Positions 34,497 to 43,819 of a DNA stretch of 64,000 nucleotides are shown one piece after another. Every line of letters begins with the position of its first letter. The stretch's first letter is position 1. The notes under the pieces are model-generated. The model ran no database searches. It had not been told where the DNA came from and saw only the letters and a list, made by a program, of their open reading frames with translations. Source of the stretch: Albibacterium profundi (lineage in GTDB: Bacteria; Bacteroidota; Bacteroidia; Sphingobacteriales; Sphingobacteriaceae); NCBI RefSeq assembly GCF_042159835.1, contig NZ_JBBVGT010000003.1:668656-732655 (forward strand). The letters are read 5' to 3'. Made by a program: the position numbers and the translations under genes.

Positions 34497-35139
34497 CCAG
34501 ACCATGCAACGTGGCAAACCGTATCAAAGCTGCTGTATTTCTTGACTCCGTCTTATCTATCAAACTCTGCCTATGTCCTTCGACCGTTCGTTTGCTTAAA
34601 AATAGTTTCTCGGATATCTCCCCATTGGTATAGCCTTCTGCGATTAACTGCAATACCTCGATCTCCCTGGACGACAAATCAATATCAGGTTCAGAATCCT
34701 TACTCGCAAAGTTCGGTGAACTGATAAGTCTCTTCAAAAGCTTAATGGAAAGCTCCGAACATAGATAATATCCGCCTATTTTTACGTGTTTTAATGAAAA
34801 AATTAATTCATCGGCACTAACATTTTTTAACAAGTATCCACACGCACCCTCTTCGAATGCTCGAGCCACATATTTTTCATTATCCAGCATCGTTAAAATG
34901 ATAACTTTCACATGGGGGTGAGACACTTTTAATTTACCGATCATATCGATACCATCTAAGTTTGGCATGTTAATATCTGAAAGAAGAATATCTACATCCG
35001 TACCTTCTTCCAATAATTTAATAGCTTTTTGTCCATCGCTGGCTTCACCTACGATATGAATATCCGCTTCCGACTCCAACAACATCTTTATACCATCCCG
35101 AACAATATTATGGTCTTCAACCAACACAACATTTATCAT
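34489..35139 (-). CDS. NarL/LuxR-family response regulator
   Basis: The 216-residue protein has a receiver domain with the acidic pocket (VEDH), phospho-acceptor Asp55 (LLSDINMPNLDG) and the Thr/Lys switch region (ILTMLDN), followed by a LuxR helix-turn-helix (LSSREIEVLQLIAEGYTNGEISEKL). It is a DNA-binding transcription regulator. It lies 10 nt after the histidine kinase gene at 35150-36070, its likely partner, and converges with the PAS kinase gene with an 8-nt overlap. Confidence 0.93.
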   Translation of the reverse strand: MINVVLVEDHNIVRDGIKMLLESEADIHIVGEASDGQKAIKLLEEGTDVDILLSDINMPNLDGIDMIGKLKVSHPHVKVIILTMLDNEKYVARAFEEGACGYLLKNVSADELIFSLKHVKIGGYYLCSELSIKLLKRLISSPNFASKDSEPDIDLSSREIEVLQLIAEGYTNGEISEKLFLSKRTVEGHRQSLIDKTESRNTAALIRFATLHGLVK

Positions 35140-35149
35140 GACGTCCGCT

Positions 35150-36070
35150 TTATCTATTGATGTTTATATCCTCAAACTGTACTCGTATCGTTGCCCCTAT
35201 ATCTGTATTATCTATTGTCATCTTGCCATTTAATAAAACAAGCTGATTTTTGATTCCTCTAAGTCCCGACCCATTCCTAAATGCCAGAGCAATATTTCCC
35301 TGGAAACCCTCTCCATCATCACGTACTTCTAGTATCGCCGTCGCATCTTGTATCCTAAGAACGATATCCACGTTGTTGGCTTTCGCATGTTTTAAAACAT
35401 TATTGACCAACTCTTGTATAATCCTGAAAACATGCAATTGAACATCGGGGTCTAGTTTGTTTGCCAGCGGTGAAATACGTGCCCGTATTTTAAAGGACGG
35501 TGCCGTTAATCGAGCTATCATCTCCTTAATTCCCTCACTAAATCCGAAGTCGATTAAAATTGAGGGTCTTAATTCATAAGAAATTAAACGTGTCTCGTTG
35601 ATCGCCTGATCCAATAAATGGTTTAGATTATTAAAGTGGTCGCTATTTTCTTTACAAATTGATGAACTCTGCAGGTTCAAGCGAATACCATACAGGAGTT
35701 GGCAGACACTATCATGCAATGCTTGGCTGATTCGATTACGCTCCTTCTCCTGTGCTGCAAACATTGCCGATAATATATTTTTTTGTTGGTTTAGCTTCGT
35801 AATTTCCATTTCGGATTTCATGCGCTTTAATTCATCGTTCTGCATTTCAAGCAAGTGATGGTATTCTTGTAGTTCATTTATTAGAGTTGCAATATCCTGA
35901 TCCGCCATCGCTTGGCGAAAATGCATTCCCTCTTTACCCGCTTTCCAGACTTTTTCAGAGTGCTGTATTAAGAGCGAAATAATTTTGGCACGCGATGCAA
36001 TGTTATATGGCTGCGATGTGTCTTTCTTAAGATCTGTCTTCATTAGTAAGTTGTCACTATCCTTTAACAT
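35150..36070 (-). CDS. NarX/DesK-type cytosolic histidine kinase
   Basis: The 306-residue protein has an N-terminal coiled-coil region (about residues 55-100), a HisKA_3 domain with His119 in RNRISQALHDSV, and an HATPase_c domain (IIQELVNNVLKHAKA, RDDGEGF, GSGLRGI). No membrane or known sensor domain is visible. The ATG at 36070 lies 14 nt inside the end of pdeM; a second ATG at 36043 would remove the overlap. It is therefore placed directly after the ligase-associated repair genes and could be co-transcribed with them. Confidence 0.88.
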   Translation of the reverse strand: MLKDSDNLLMKTDLKKDTSQPYNIASRAKIISLLIQHSEKVWKAGKEGMHFRQAMADQDIATLINELQEYHHLLEMQNDELKRMKSEMEITKLNQQKNILSAMFAAQEKERNRISQALHDSVCQLLYGIRLNLQSSSICKENSDHFNNLNHLLDQAINETRLISYELRPSILIDFGFSEGIKEMIARLTAPSFKIRARISPLANKLDPDVQLHVFRIIQELVNNVLKHAKANNVDIVLRIQDATAILEVRDDGEGFQGNIALAFRNGSGLRGIKNQLVLLNGKMTIDNTDIGATIRVQFEDININR

Positions 36071-36737
36071 CCAAACCTGAGAAATGTTCTATCATAAAAA
36101 TACCTTGTTCATAAAAAGCGAAATATGATGCCTTTTTGTCGGCATGACGGAACATGTCCAGTCCAGTGAATCTACTAAATGCAGGGAGTATCAGTTCCGA
36201 TGTGGCTTGCACAAAGCATGGGAGCCTGATAAAGCGTTTGGTCGGCATTTCAATACGGATACCCGGGTGAATGTGACCTACAATCCAATGTTTTTTTGAA
36301 CCTGGCCTCGAATTGTGAGAAAAACTAACCGGGTCAATCTGCAACTCATTATGTACGTTAGAGATGCCTAAGGCTTCCAGTTGGGAGCTAGAAATACTAT
36401 CATGATTACCTTTAATTAATAAAAACCTGACTTCTCTAAACTTCTGAACGAGCGCTTTAAATAAGGTCAGTTCTTTATTCGTACCAGCGTGAACTAAATC
36501 TCCCACGATGATCACCTGCTCGGCACCATAGTAAATCAACAGAGACTCCAATGTCTTTATGTCTTTCATCGCAACAGATTTCGGAATTGCAATCCCATTC
36601 TCCCTAAAATAGGCAGGCTTGCCAAGATGAAAGTCCGACAAGATTAGCATATTCTTTCGGCTCCAATAAACAGTCCTTTGATTGTTTAAGATCAGTTCCT
36701 CGCCGGCAAAAATGATACGTTTCTCGTGTATATTCAT
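36057..36737 (-). CDS. pdeM: Ligase-associated DNA damage response endonuclease PdeM
   Basis: The 226-residue metallophosphoesterase has LILSDFHLGKPAYFRENG (Asp35, His37), GDLVHAGTNKE, LIKGNHDSI and VGHIHPGI. This is the PdeM family, which is always found with a ligase, an Lhr-like helicase and an MBL exonuclease, as here. It is thought to process DNA ends or nick DNA during repair. It follows the helicase gene by 18 nt and its 3' end overlaps the histidine kinase gene. Confidence 0.9.
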   Translation of the reverse strand: MNIHEKRIIFAGEELILNNQRTVYWSRKNMLILSDFHLGKPAYFRENGIAIPKSVAMKDIKTLESLLIYYGAEQVIIVGDLVHAGTNKELTLFKALVQKFREVRFLLIKGNHDSISSSQLEALGISNVHNELQIDPVSFSHNSRPGSKKHWIVGHIHPGIRIEMPTKRFIRLPCFVQATSELILPAFSRFTGLDMFRHADKKASYFAFYEQGIFMIEHFSGLDVKG

Positions 36738-36755
36738 TTTCTCGTGTTTTTCTGA

Positions 36756-39203
36756 TTATAGACTCCTTGCTCGCATTCGCTCAATTCTTTTTTCTAAATT
36801 TTCGCTAGACAATGACTGGCGCAGACTGTCCACCTTTATAGGAAAGCTTAAAGGCGTAAAACTAGACGACGTCCTATAGATGATCGTGCTTTCTTTTATC
36901 CGTGTAAAAGCAGACATTAAGCGGTGTTCCTCTAACTGTTGGTGGAACACCTCCATATACGTCTGTCGAAGTAAAAGATTCTGTGGATCATGTTCTTCTA
37001 AAACCTGAAATATAATACCAGCTGAAGACTGCAAGCTCTTAAAATTTCGTTGTGCACCGGGTAGGTTTTGGACAACCATACCGGAAATAACAGCTATGTC
37101 TCTAAATTTTCGCTTTGCCATTTCCGTTGCATTGATGCTATTAGAAACGTCTATCATTAAATCCTTCGTGTCAAATAAATTCTTCAAATCGTTGTTGTTC
37201 AACATGATATCCGAATCAGAAAACAATTCAAGGCCATAATCATTCATTGCCATAGAAAAGCTTATCGGATACAGTTTACTGATCCGATAAGCCAACAGTG
37301 CCGCCATTAGTTCATGCACTAGTCGTCCTTCAAAAGGATACATAAAAAGATGGTATCCTTCCTTCGTTTTTATCTTCTCTATTAGAAACTCGCCTTCCGC
37401 TGGAATTACTGACTGCACATTTTGTCGGGCAAACAACGGTGATAAAAACTTCAGTTCTTTTTCTTTAGTATGGCCTCTTTCGATTTCAGCAAGTTTCTTA
37501 CGAAGAAAGTGACTTAGGTTGGCGCTCAGCGGAAGTCGACCACCAAGCCATGCAGGAGCAAGCGCTTTTCCGGATGAAAGTTTCACATATGCTGTCATCT
37601 CCTTAATCCGTATCAACTCTAAAACCCTTCCAGCAAGAATAAATTTTCCGTTTTTCTTCAGCTTCGAAATAAAATATTCTTCAACCATCCCGATGTAGCC
37701 TCCCGTAATAAACCTTACTCGCATCATCGCATCACTTACAATCACACCAATATTCATTCTATGAAGCATCGCTATGCGTCTCTTAGAAACTACCAGCAGA
37801 TCATCATCATTTCGCACCACCTTATGAAACTCTTCATAGTTCTCTCCGATAGCCCCGCCAACGGTAATAAACATGATGCACCACCGCCATTCGTCGTCTG
37901 TCATTTCCGAGAAAGCAAAGGTGTTTTTAATAATCGGAAGCATAGCCGTTGATTTAAATCCGCCTCCAAGAGCAATTGTCACCAGAAATTGCACAAGGAC
38001 ATCAAATGTAAGTACAAGCGGCTGCCTCTCTTCGATTACCTTGTTTTTAATAGCGTCTTTCAATGCAGCTACTTCAATGAGTTCGAGAGAGTGTGTTGGT
38101 ACAAAGTATATCTTTGATGTCTCGAATGGAGAGTGGCCACTACGCCCAGCACGCTGCATAAATCGAGCAACACCTTTACTAGAACCTATCTGTATCACGG
38201 TGTCTACAGGTTTAAAGTCTACACCCAAGTCTAACGAAGAAGTGGCGATTACCGCTTTCAACTTTCCCTCACTGAGAGCTTCTTCAATCCATCGTCTAAT
38301 AAATGCGTCTATTGAGCTGTGATGAATGGCGATCTGCCCAGCAAAATCTGGATAAGCATCCAACAATAGTTGATACCAAATTTCTGTTTGGCTTCTCGTA
38401 TTCGTAAATATAATGGTCGACTTACTTTGCAGGATGACAGGAACCACCTTTTCTACTAGTTTACTGCCCAGGTGTCCGGCCCAGGGCAATACATCCACCT
38501 CATCCGGAAAAATAGAAATTATATCTATGTTCTTATGTTGTTTCGCCCGCACCTTAACACGTTTTTTAATCGAAAAAAGCAATACATCCATTGCTTCATC
38601 TAGGTTCCCGATAGTAGCAGTTATTCCCCATATACGTAACTTTTGATTTTCTGCTCGTAGAAAAGCTATGGCCAGTTCCACCATCACACCTCGTTTTGAA
38701 CCCAACAGTTCATGCCATTCGTCGACCGCAACACATTTTAATGACTTAAAGAATTTTACGCGCCCTTTTTGCGCTAACAACAAATGTAAAGTCTCAGGAG
38801 TGACTAATAAAACATCCGGCATCTGTCTGCTCTGTCTTTGTTTAACTTTTATATCTGTGTCGCCATTGCGAACCTCTACGGTCCAATCCAATCCGATTTC
38901 GTCAATTGCTTCTTGCATCGCCTTCGCCAAATCCTTCGCCAAAGAACGAAGCGGAGTTATCCATAGCAACTTTAAACCACGTTGATACTGTTCTGGACAA
39001 TTCATAAATTCGATTAAAACAGCTAAGAAAACAGAGAAGGTTTTGCCGAATCCGGTTGGCGCAATCACCATTCCACTATAGCCTCTAGCGAACTTCTCCC
39101 AAGTCTTTTTCTGAAATTCAAAAGGGGTATTGCCTTTATCCAGCATCCAGTCATATACCAAACGATAACCCGGACTATCCTTCAAAGTTTTTTTCAAAAT
39201 CAC
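36756..39203 (-). CDS. Ligase-associated DEXH-box helicase (Lhr-like)
   Basis: The 815-residue SF2 helicase has the Q-motif region, Walker A IAPTGFGKT (Lys54), Walker B DEWH (161-164), SAT-like ITATIGN, and motif VI QRAGRSGHSPF, followed by the winged-helix/beta-barrel Lhr core domain. It is a 3'-5' DNA helicase of the bacterial ligase-associated repair cassette. Its start codon overlaps the ligase stop codon by 4 nt (ATGA), so the genes are translationally coupled. Confidence 0.93.
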   Translation of the reverse strand: MILKKTLKDSPGYRLVYDWMLDKGNTPFEFQKKTWEKFARGYSGMVIAPTGFGKTFSVFLAVLIEFMNCPEQYQRGLKLLWITPLRSLAKDLAKAMQEAIDEIGLDWTVEVRNGDTDIKVKQRQSRQMPDVLLVTPETLHLLLAQKGRVKFFKSLKCVAVDEWHELLGSKRGVMVELAIAFLRAENQKLRIWGITATIGNLDEAMDVLLFSIKKRVKVRAKQHKNIDIISIFPDEVDVLPWAGHLGSKLVEKVVPVILQSKSTIIFTNTRSQTEIWYQLLLDAYPDFAGQIAIHHSSIDAFIRRWIEEALSEGKLKAVIATSSLDLGVDFKPVDTVIQIGSSKGVARFMQRAGRSGHSPFETSKIYFVPTHSLELIEVAALKDAIKNKVIEERQPLVLTFDVLVQFLVTIALGGGFKSTAMLPIIKNTFAFSEMTDDEWRWCIMFITVGGAIGENYEEFHKVVRNDDDLLVVSKRRIAMLHRMNIGVIVSDAMMRVRFITGGYIGMVEEYFISKLKKNGKFILAGRVLELIRIKEMTAYVKLSSGKALAPAWLGGRLPLSANLSHFLRKKLAEIERGHTKEKELKFLSPLFARQNVQSVIPAEGEFLIEKIKTKEGYHLFMYPFEGRLVHELMAALLAYRISKLYPISFSMAMNDYGLELFSDSDIMLNNNDLKNLFDTKDLMIDVSNSINATEMAKRKFRDIAVISGMVVQNLPGAQRNFKSLQSSAGIIFQVLEEHDPQNLLLRQTYMEVFHQQLEEHRLMSAFTRIKESTIIYRTSSSFTPLSFPIKVDSLRQSLSSENLEKRIERMRARSL

Positions 39204-40801
39204 CTTATCAGTTTTTTTATTTCTTCGATATCGTCTATCTCGTCAACTACCTTATCTTTTCGCCAACGGGCTATTCTTGGAAAACGCAATGCTACGCCCG
39301 ATTTGTGACGCTTACTAAAACCTATTCCTTCAAAAGCAATCTCAAAAACTAATTCCGGTTTTACAGTACGCACCGGACCGAACTTTTCTATTGCATTGCG
39401 ATTTACGAAGCGACTCACCTCCTGAATCTCCTTATCACTAAGACCGGAGTAAGCTTTCGCAATCGTTACTAGTTGGTCGCCTTGTTTAACCGCAAAGGTG
39501 TAATCTGTATAATAACCGCTTCGCCTCCCGCTTCCTTTCTGCGCATAAATCAAAACAGCATCAATGCTTAACGGATCTATTTTCCATTTCCACCAATCTC
39601 CTTTCAGCCTTCCTGCATGGTATTGGGATTCGGAGTGCTTAAGCATCAGACCTTCGCTATTTATGCTGCGTGCTTGTTCTCGTCTTTTCTTTAATTCCTC
39701 CCAATCGGTCGCACGAATGATTTCTGAGATGTGGATTTGATCACAGGAATATGTAGTTAGAAGATATTCCAAAAGTTCTCTTCTTTCGCTCATCATCTTA
39801 CTCCGTATATCTTTACCCCGCCATTCAATCAAGTCGTAGGCAAACATGACGGCGGGCAGTTCGGCAAGTAACTTCTTACTGATATTTTTACGGTTCAATC
39901 GCTTTTGAAGATCCGTAAAGTTCATTACCTGTCCATCTTTATATACCAAAATCTCTCCATCCATCACAAAATCTTCCTGAAAGCCGAACACCGCATCACG
40001 TATCTCCGGAAACTGATGTGTAATCAGCTCTTCACCACGTGACCAAATAAAAACCTCATCATTTCGTTTGATTATTTGACCACGTATACCGTCCCATTTG
40101 TATTCTGCTTGCCATTGAGCGATATCACCTAAGTCTTCAGGCTGCTTGCCTATGGGATACGCCAGACAAAAAGGGTATGGTTTTGATAGGTGAATATCCG
40201 CATATCCTCCTTTAATTAGCATCTCAAAGCGGACTTCTTCTCTTTTCCAATCACCCATAATTGCATGAGCAACGGCACTGGTATCTAGTCGATAGTGCTT
40301 AGCAATTGCGTTAATCAGAGTTTTAGAAGAAACACCCATACGAAAGCTACCGCCAAGTAGTTTATTAAAAATAAAACGCTCAGTTCGAGTGAGATGTTTC
40401 CAGCTGTCCAACACAAAGGCCTTCTTTTGATCCTCTGATTTGTCCACTAGCTCCGCGATCAGCTTCATCCATTCGGAAAGATCCCGTTCAATAGATTTTA
40501 TTGGCTCAGGCAGTATCAAGGCAATTGTCTCGCCCAAATCACCCACTGAAGCGTAGCATTCCAAAAAAAGCCACTCTGGTATATCGGCTTCTTCCATGGC
40601 CCATCGTTTCATGAGCGTCGTATTTACATTGCGTTTCGGTCTCTTCCCTGTAAAAAGAGCTAAAAACCAGAGTTTGTCCTCGTCAGTCGCTTCATGTAGG
40701 AAGAGATCAAATGCTTCCAACTTTTGATTGGTTTTATTGGTGCTATCCAGCGCGTTGATCAGTTTAGTGAATGTTTCCAATTTAGCCTTCCTCCTCTCCA
40801 A
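39200..40801 (-). CDS. ATP-dependent DNA ligase (ligase-associated repair cassette)
   Basis: The 533-residue ligase has an N-terminal DNA-binding helical domain, the adenylation domain with motif I AEYKWDGIRGQI (nucleophile Lys235), FVMDGEILVY (motif III) and GLMLKHSES (motif IV), and an OB-fold with WWKWKIDP (motif V). It closes nicks using ATP in the cytosol. The start codon at 40801 lies 20 nt inside the exonuclease gene, and no later ATG precedes the conserved LINALD segment, so the overlap is real. Confidence 0.94.
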   Translation of the reverse strand: MERRKAKLETFTKLINALDSTNKTNQKLEAFDLFLHEATDEDKLWFLALFTGKRPKRNVNTTLMKRWAMEEADIPEWLFLECYASVGDLGETIALILPEPIKSIERDLSEWMKLIAELVDKSEDQKKAFVLDSWKHLTRTERFIFNKLLGGSFRMGVSSKTLINAIAKHYRLDTSAVAHAIMGDWKREEVRFEMLIKGGYADIHLSKPYPFCLAYPIGKQPEDLGDIAQWQAEYKWDGIRGQIIKRNDEVFIWSRGEELITHQFPEIRDAVFGFQEDFVMDGEILVYKDGQVMNFTDLQKRLNRKNISKKLLAELPAVMFAYDLIEWRGKDIRSKMMSERRELLEYLLTTYSCDQIHISEIIRATDWEELKKRREQARSINSEGLMLKHSESQYHAGRLKGDWWKWKIDPLSIDAVLIYAQKGSGRRSGYYTDYTFAVKQGDQLVTIAKAYSGLSDKEIQEVSRFVNRNAIEKFGPVRTVKPELVFEIAFEGIGFSKRHKSGVALRFPRIARWRKDKVVDEIDDIEEIKKLIR

Positions 40802-41759
40802 ATTCAGTTATCACCTCTTCGGCTAAAATGCCAGCCTCGTTTAAATATTTAGCGAACACATGCGTTTGTCCATGCGTTACATACACTTTCTCAGCGTTTG
40901 TAGCCTTGATAGCTGACAACAACCCCGGCCAGTCTGCATGATCACTGATAACAAAGCCTGCGTCTACACTCCGCCAGCGCCTAGCACCGCGTACCTGCAT
41001 CCAGCCTGAACAAATAGCGTTCACACGATTAGGGATCTTTCTGATAATATTGCTATCCAGCAAAGAAGGAGGTAATATAACAATACCCTTATCCAAATAG
41101 CGTAAATCGCTTTGGAAATCTATCACTTCATACGGTGGCAAATCAATACCTACGCTCGCATAAGCTTCGTTTAATTTGCCAATAGAAGAATGCACATTCA
41201 GGGGTCCAATATTCTCTAATGCTCTCATGATGCGCTGAGCTTTCCCCAAAGAATAGCCTATAATCACAGAGGTTTTACCATTTGATTGATTCTCTGATAC
41301 CCAGCTTCCTAATTGTTCATTTTGTTGTTCAACTGACACCCAATTATAAATCGGAAGGCCGAAGGTACTTTCACTAACAAACTCATGACAATTCACAACT
41401 TCAAAAGGAGTGGATAGCCCATCGTTCTGAAGTTTATAGTCACCAGAGACAACGACTATCTTTCCTTTGTATTCCAAACGAACTTGTGCCGACCCCATTA
41501 TATGTCCTGCCGGATGGAGCGACACACTCACACCGTTGATATTCAGTGTTTCATGATAAGCAACTCCCTGTACATTTACGTCACCTATTCTCCTTTTCAG
41601 TATAGGAACTGTGAAGTGATGACACAAATAATGTTTCATCCCCGCACGCGCATGGTCACCGTGTCCGTGGGTTATTACAGCGTAGTCCACTTCCGACCAA
41701 GGGTCAATATAGAACTTGCCGGCTTCACAATAAATACCTTTGTGGGTGAATCTCAACAA
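40782..41759 (-). CDS. Ligase-associated MBL-fold exonuclease (beta-CASP)
   Basis: The 325-residue protein has the metallo-beta-lactamase metal motif HGHGDH (31-36), LHPAGHIMGSAQV, VVSGDYKL and the late ISDHADWPGL, the SNM1/Artemis-like layout. It is the first gene of the operon exonuclease-ligase-helicase-pdeM. The 120 nt upstream up to the SRPBCC pseudogene is AT-rich, with no exact TAnnTTTG box that I could place. Confidence 0.92.
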   Translation of the reverse strand: MLRFTHKGIYCEAGKFYIDPWSEVDYAVITHGHGDHARAGMKHYLCHHFTVPILKRRIGDVNVQGVAYHETLNINGVSVSLHPAGHIMGSAQVRLEYKGKIVVVSGDYKLQNDGLSTPFEVVNCHEFVSESTFGLPIYNWVSVEQQNEQLGSWVSENQSNGKTSVIIGYSLGKAQRIMRALENIGPLNVHSSIGKLNEAYASVGIDLPPYEVIDFQSDLRYLDKGIVILPPSLLDSNIIRKIPNRVNAICSGWMQVRGARRWRSVDAGFVISDHADWPGLLSAIKATNAEKVYVTHGQTHVFAKYLNEAGILAEEVITEFGEEEG

Positions 41760-41881
41760 TTTAAATGCTCTTTAAGTACTAATAGTTATTAAGTACATAA
41801 TGAACATCTTTCAAATTAAATATGTTTTAAACAATGCTAATGAACTGATGTTAACTCATAAACAAGCATAAATATGCAGCC

Positions 41882-42555
41882 ATGCATGAAGAAAACAAAT
41901 TAAGTACTGCCGAAAAAATGGCAATTATCGGCGCAGGAGTGATATTTTTATGTACAGCCCGAAAATCATCACGGTTTAAACCGTTTAAACTCGCTATTGG
42001 TGGGATCTTATTGTATCAGGGCTTGAAGATCGTTGCTTACGCCCACTAGACAACTATATTGATAAAAAATATACAGAAGTTCGCAACGTAAATATAAAGG
42101 TCAGTTTAACTGTCAATAAACCGCGACACGAAGTCTATGCGTTTTGGCGCAAAATTGAAAATTTCCCCTTATTTATGAAACATCTGAAGGATATCACCGT
42201 GCTTGATCCAAGCAGATCACGTTGGGAGCTTTCTGTGCTAGGGGACACGCTTCCCGTTAAGTGGGAAAGTGAAATTGTGCTCGACGAACAAAATGAACGC
42301 ATTGGATGGCAATCAAAAGAGGGAACGATCATCGAAAACGCCGGTAATATCCATTTCGAAGATGCAGGCAAGTTCGGCACGGAAGTTCATGCCGTTATTT
42401 CCTACCGAGCACCCGGAGGAAAAATTACGGAGGCGATCGCGGGACTGTTTAATCCACTCTTCGAAAACATGATCAGAGAAGATATTAAAAACTTCAAACG
42501 GTTTATAGAGTCTGGTGTGCTGCCAACTATTGAAAACCAACCTTTCGGGGATTAA
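41882..42555 (+). pseudogene. Frameshifted SRPBCC family protein (DUF2892-like N-terminus)
   Basis: The ATG at 41882 opens a 55-residue reading frame (MHEENKLSTAEKMAIIGAG..., a membrane-helix segment) that ends at 42049. A second frame, without any start codon before it, continues as LEDRCLRPLDNYIDKKYTEV, then NVNIKVSLTVNKPRHEVYAF, FWRKIENFPLFMKHL and onward to the stop at 42555. In Bacteroidota these two parts form one polypeptide: a short hydrophobic domain plus a SRPBCC (START-like) domain. Adding one A at about 42025-42028 (TTGAAG to TTGAAAG) restores YQGLKDRCL in a single frame. An ATG-initiated fragment could be made only from 42175 and would lack the first strands. Confidence 0.75.
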
Positions 42556-42565
42556 CTCTACTCAT

Positions 42566-43730
42566 ATGAAAGCATTATGTTATGATCGAAAAAATCAAGT
42601 TAAGCTTGAATCCGTTAAAGAACCTTAGATTATCAACCCCGGTGACGTTATCGTAAAGGTAGCTTTATCTTCCGTTTGCGGCTCTGATCTTCACTTTATA
42701 CATGGTTATATTCCTGGAATGAAATCAGGAGATGTTTTAGGACATGAATTTGTTGGCGAGATAGTCGAAACGGGCGCGAATATCAGAAAGTTGAAAAAAG
42801 GAGACCGAGTTGTAGTTGCGCCCGACATGGGCTGCGGTAAGTGCTTCTATTGCGAAAACGAAGAATGGTCACTTTGTGATAATAGCAATCAAAATGGTCA
42901 AATACTTGAAAGATAAACGGAGCTCCAACTGCCGCCTTTTTCGGGTGCTCTCATTTATATGGCGGTTATGCCGGTAGTCATGCGCAATATATTCGTGTGC
43001 CTTATGCTGAATATGGGTGTTTTGTCATTCCGGAAGATTTAAGTTACGAACAAGCTTTATTTACTTCGGATGCTCTATCAACTGAGTATATGGCTGCCGA
43101 CATATCGGTTAATCAGGGCGATATTGTTGCCGTTTGGGAGCTGGCGCAGTTGGACAAATGGCCGTTGCCTCCGCTTGGTTAAAAGGTGCTTCCCGAGTAA
43201 TTTGTATTGATAAATACGACTATCGGTTATCGCTAGTTGCAGAAAATTGCAATGGAGAAGTTTTAAATTACACATCTAGCGATATCCAAGAAACCTTAAA
43301 AGAGGCCACCGGAGGTCGGGGTCCAGACGTTTGCATTGATGCAGTTGGTATGGAGGCAAACAGTCAGGGTCTTCAAGATGTTTATGACAAGGTAAAACAA
43401 CAGCTAAAGTTAGAAAGTGATCGGCCTGCAGTTTTGCGGCAAGCCCTAACCAATTGTCGTAAAGGCGGTACGGTCTCCATAGTGGGAGTCTACTCCGGCC
43501 TCGTAGATAAGTTTCCGGTGGGCGTCATGATTAATAAGTCTCTGACAATAAAGTCCGGAATGGTGCATGCTCAGAAATATATTCCAACATTGCTCGACCA
43601 CGTACAGAAAGGTGATATCGACCCGACGTACCTCAAAACACATGAATTCATCCTCGATCATGGTAATTACGTTTACGAGCTTTTTGCTGAGCATCGAGAT
43701 TCCTGTCTCCGAGCTGTATTTGTGCCATGA
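42566..43730 (+). pseudogene. Broken zinc-dependent alcohol dehydrogenase
   Basis: Translation across frames gives a full medium-chain dehydrogenase: MKALCYDRKNQVKLESVKEP, CGSDLHFIHGYIPGMKSGDV, GHEFVGEIVE, the structural-zinc stretch GCGKCFYCENEEWSLCD, GGYAGSHAQYIRVPYAEYG, GAGAVGQMAVASAWLKGASR, and a C-terminus near VFVP. It carries an in-frame TAG at 42626 (probably AAG, Lys, originally), a frameshift at 42907-42911 (one A missing from GAAAAG, restoring ILEKINGAPTAAFFG), and a frameshift near 43134-43139 (one G missing from TTTGGGGAGC, restoring VWGAGAVG). No intact product is possible. It directly follows the broken SRPBCC gene. Confidence 0.85.
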
Positions 43731-43757
43731 TGAGAGCGTTGATACCGTAAATTCATA

Positions 43758-43792
43758 AGCTAAGGCCACGAAATTTATACGTGGTCTTAGCT
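43758..43792. terminator. Strong hairpin between convergent genes
   Basis: AGCTAAGGCCACG (43758-43770) pairs with CGTGGTCTTAGCT (43780-43792) with a single G-U pair and a 9-nt loop. The hairpin lies between the alcohol dehydrogenase pseudogene and the Gfo/Idh gene, which converge here. It lacks a clear U-run on either strand, so a termination role is likely but not certain. Confidence 0.55.
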
Positions 43793-43819
43793 ACTAATAG
43801 TACACAGGATAAATCGTTA

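Noticed and set aside
42010..42040. Programmed -1 frameshifting as an explanation for the split SRPBCC gene.
   Set aside because: No slippery heptamer of the X-XXY-YYZ kind and no obvious downstream stem are visible, and the next gene has three lesions of its own.
42175..42555. A 126-codon frame that could be called an intact SRPBCC gene.
   Set aside because: The conserved first strands (NIKVSLTVNKPRHEVYAFW) lie upstream in the same frame without a start codon, so this is the 3' part of a frameshifted gene.
43134..43730. A 198-codon frame that looks like a short dehydrogenase.
   Set aside because: It is the C-terminal third of the broken alcohol dehydrogenase, starting at a TTG next to the missing G.
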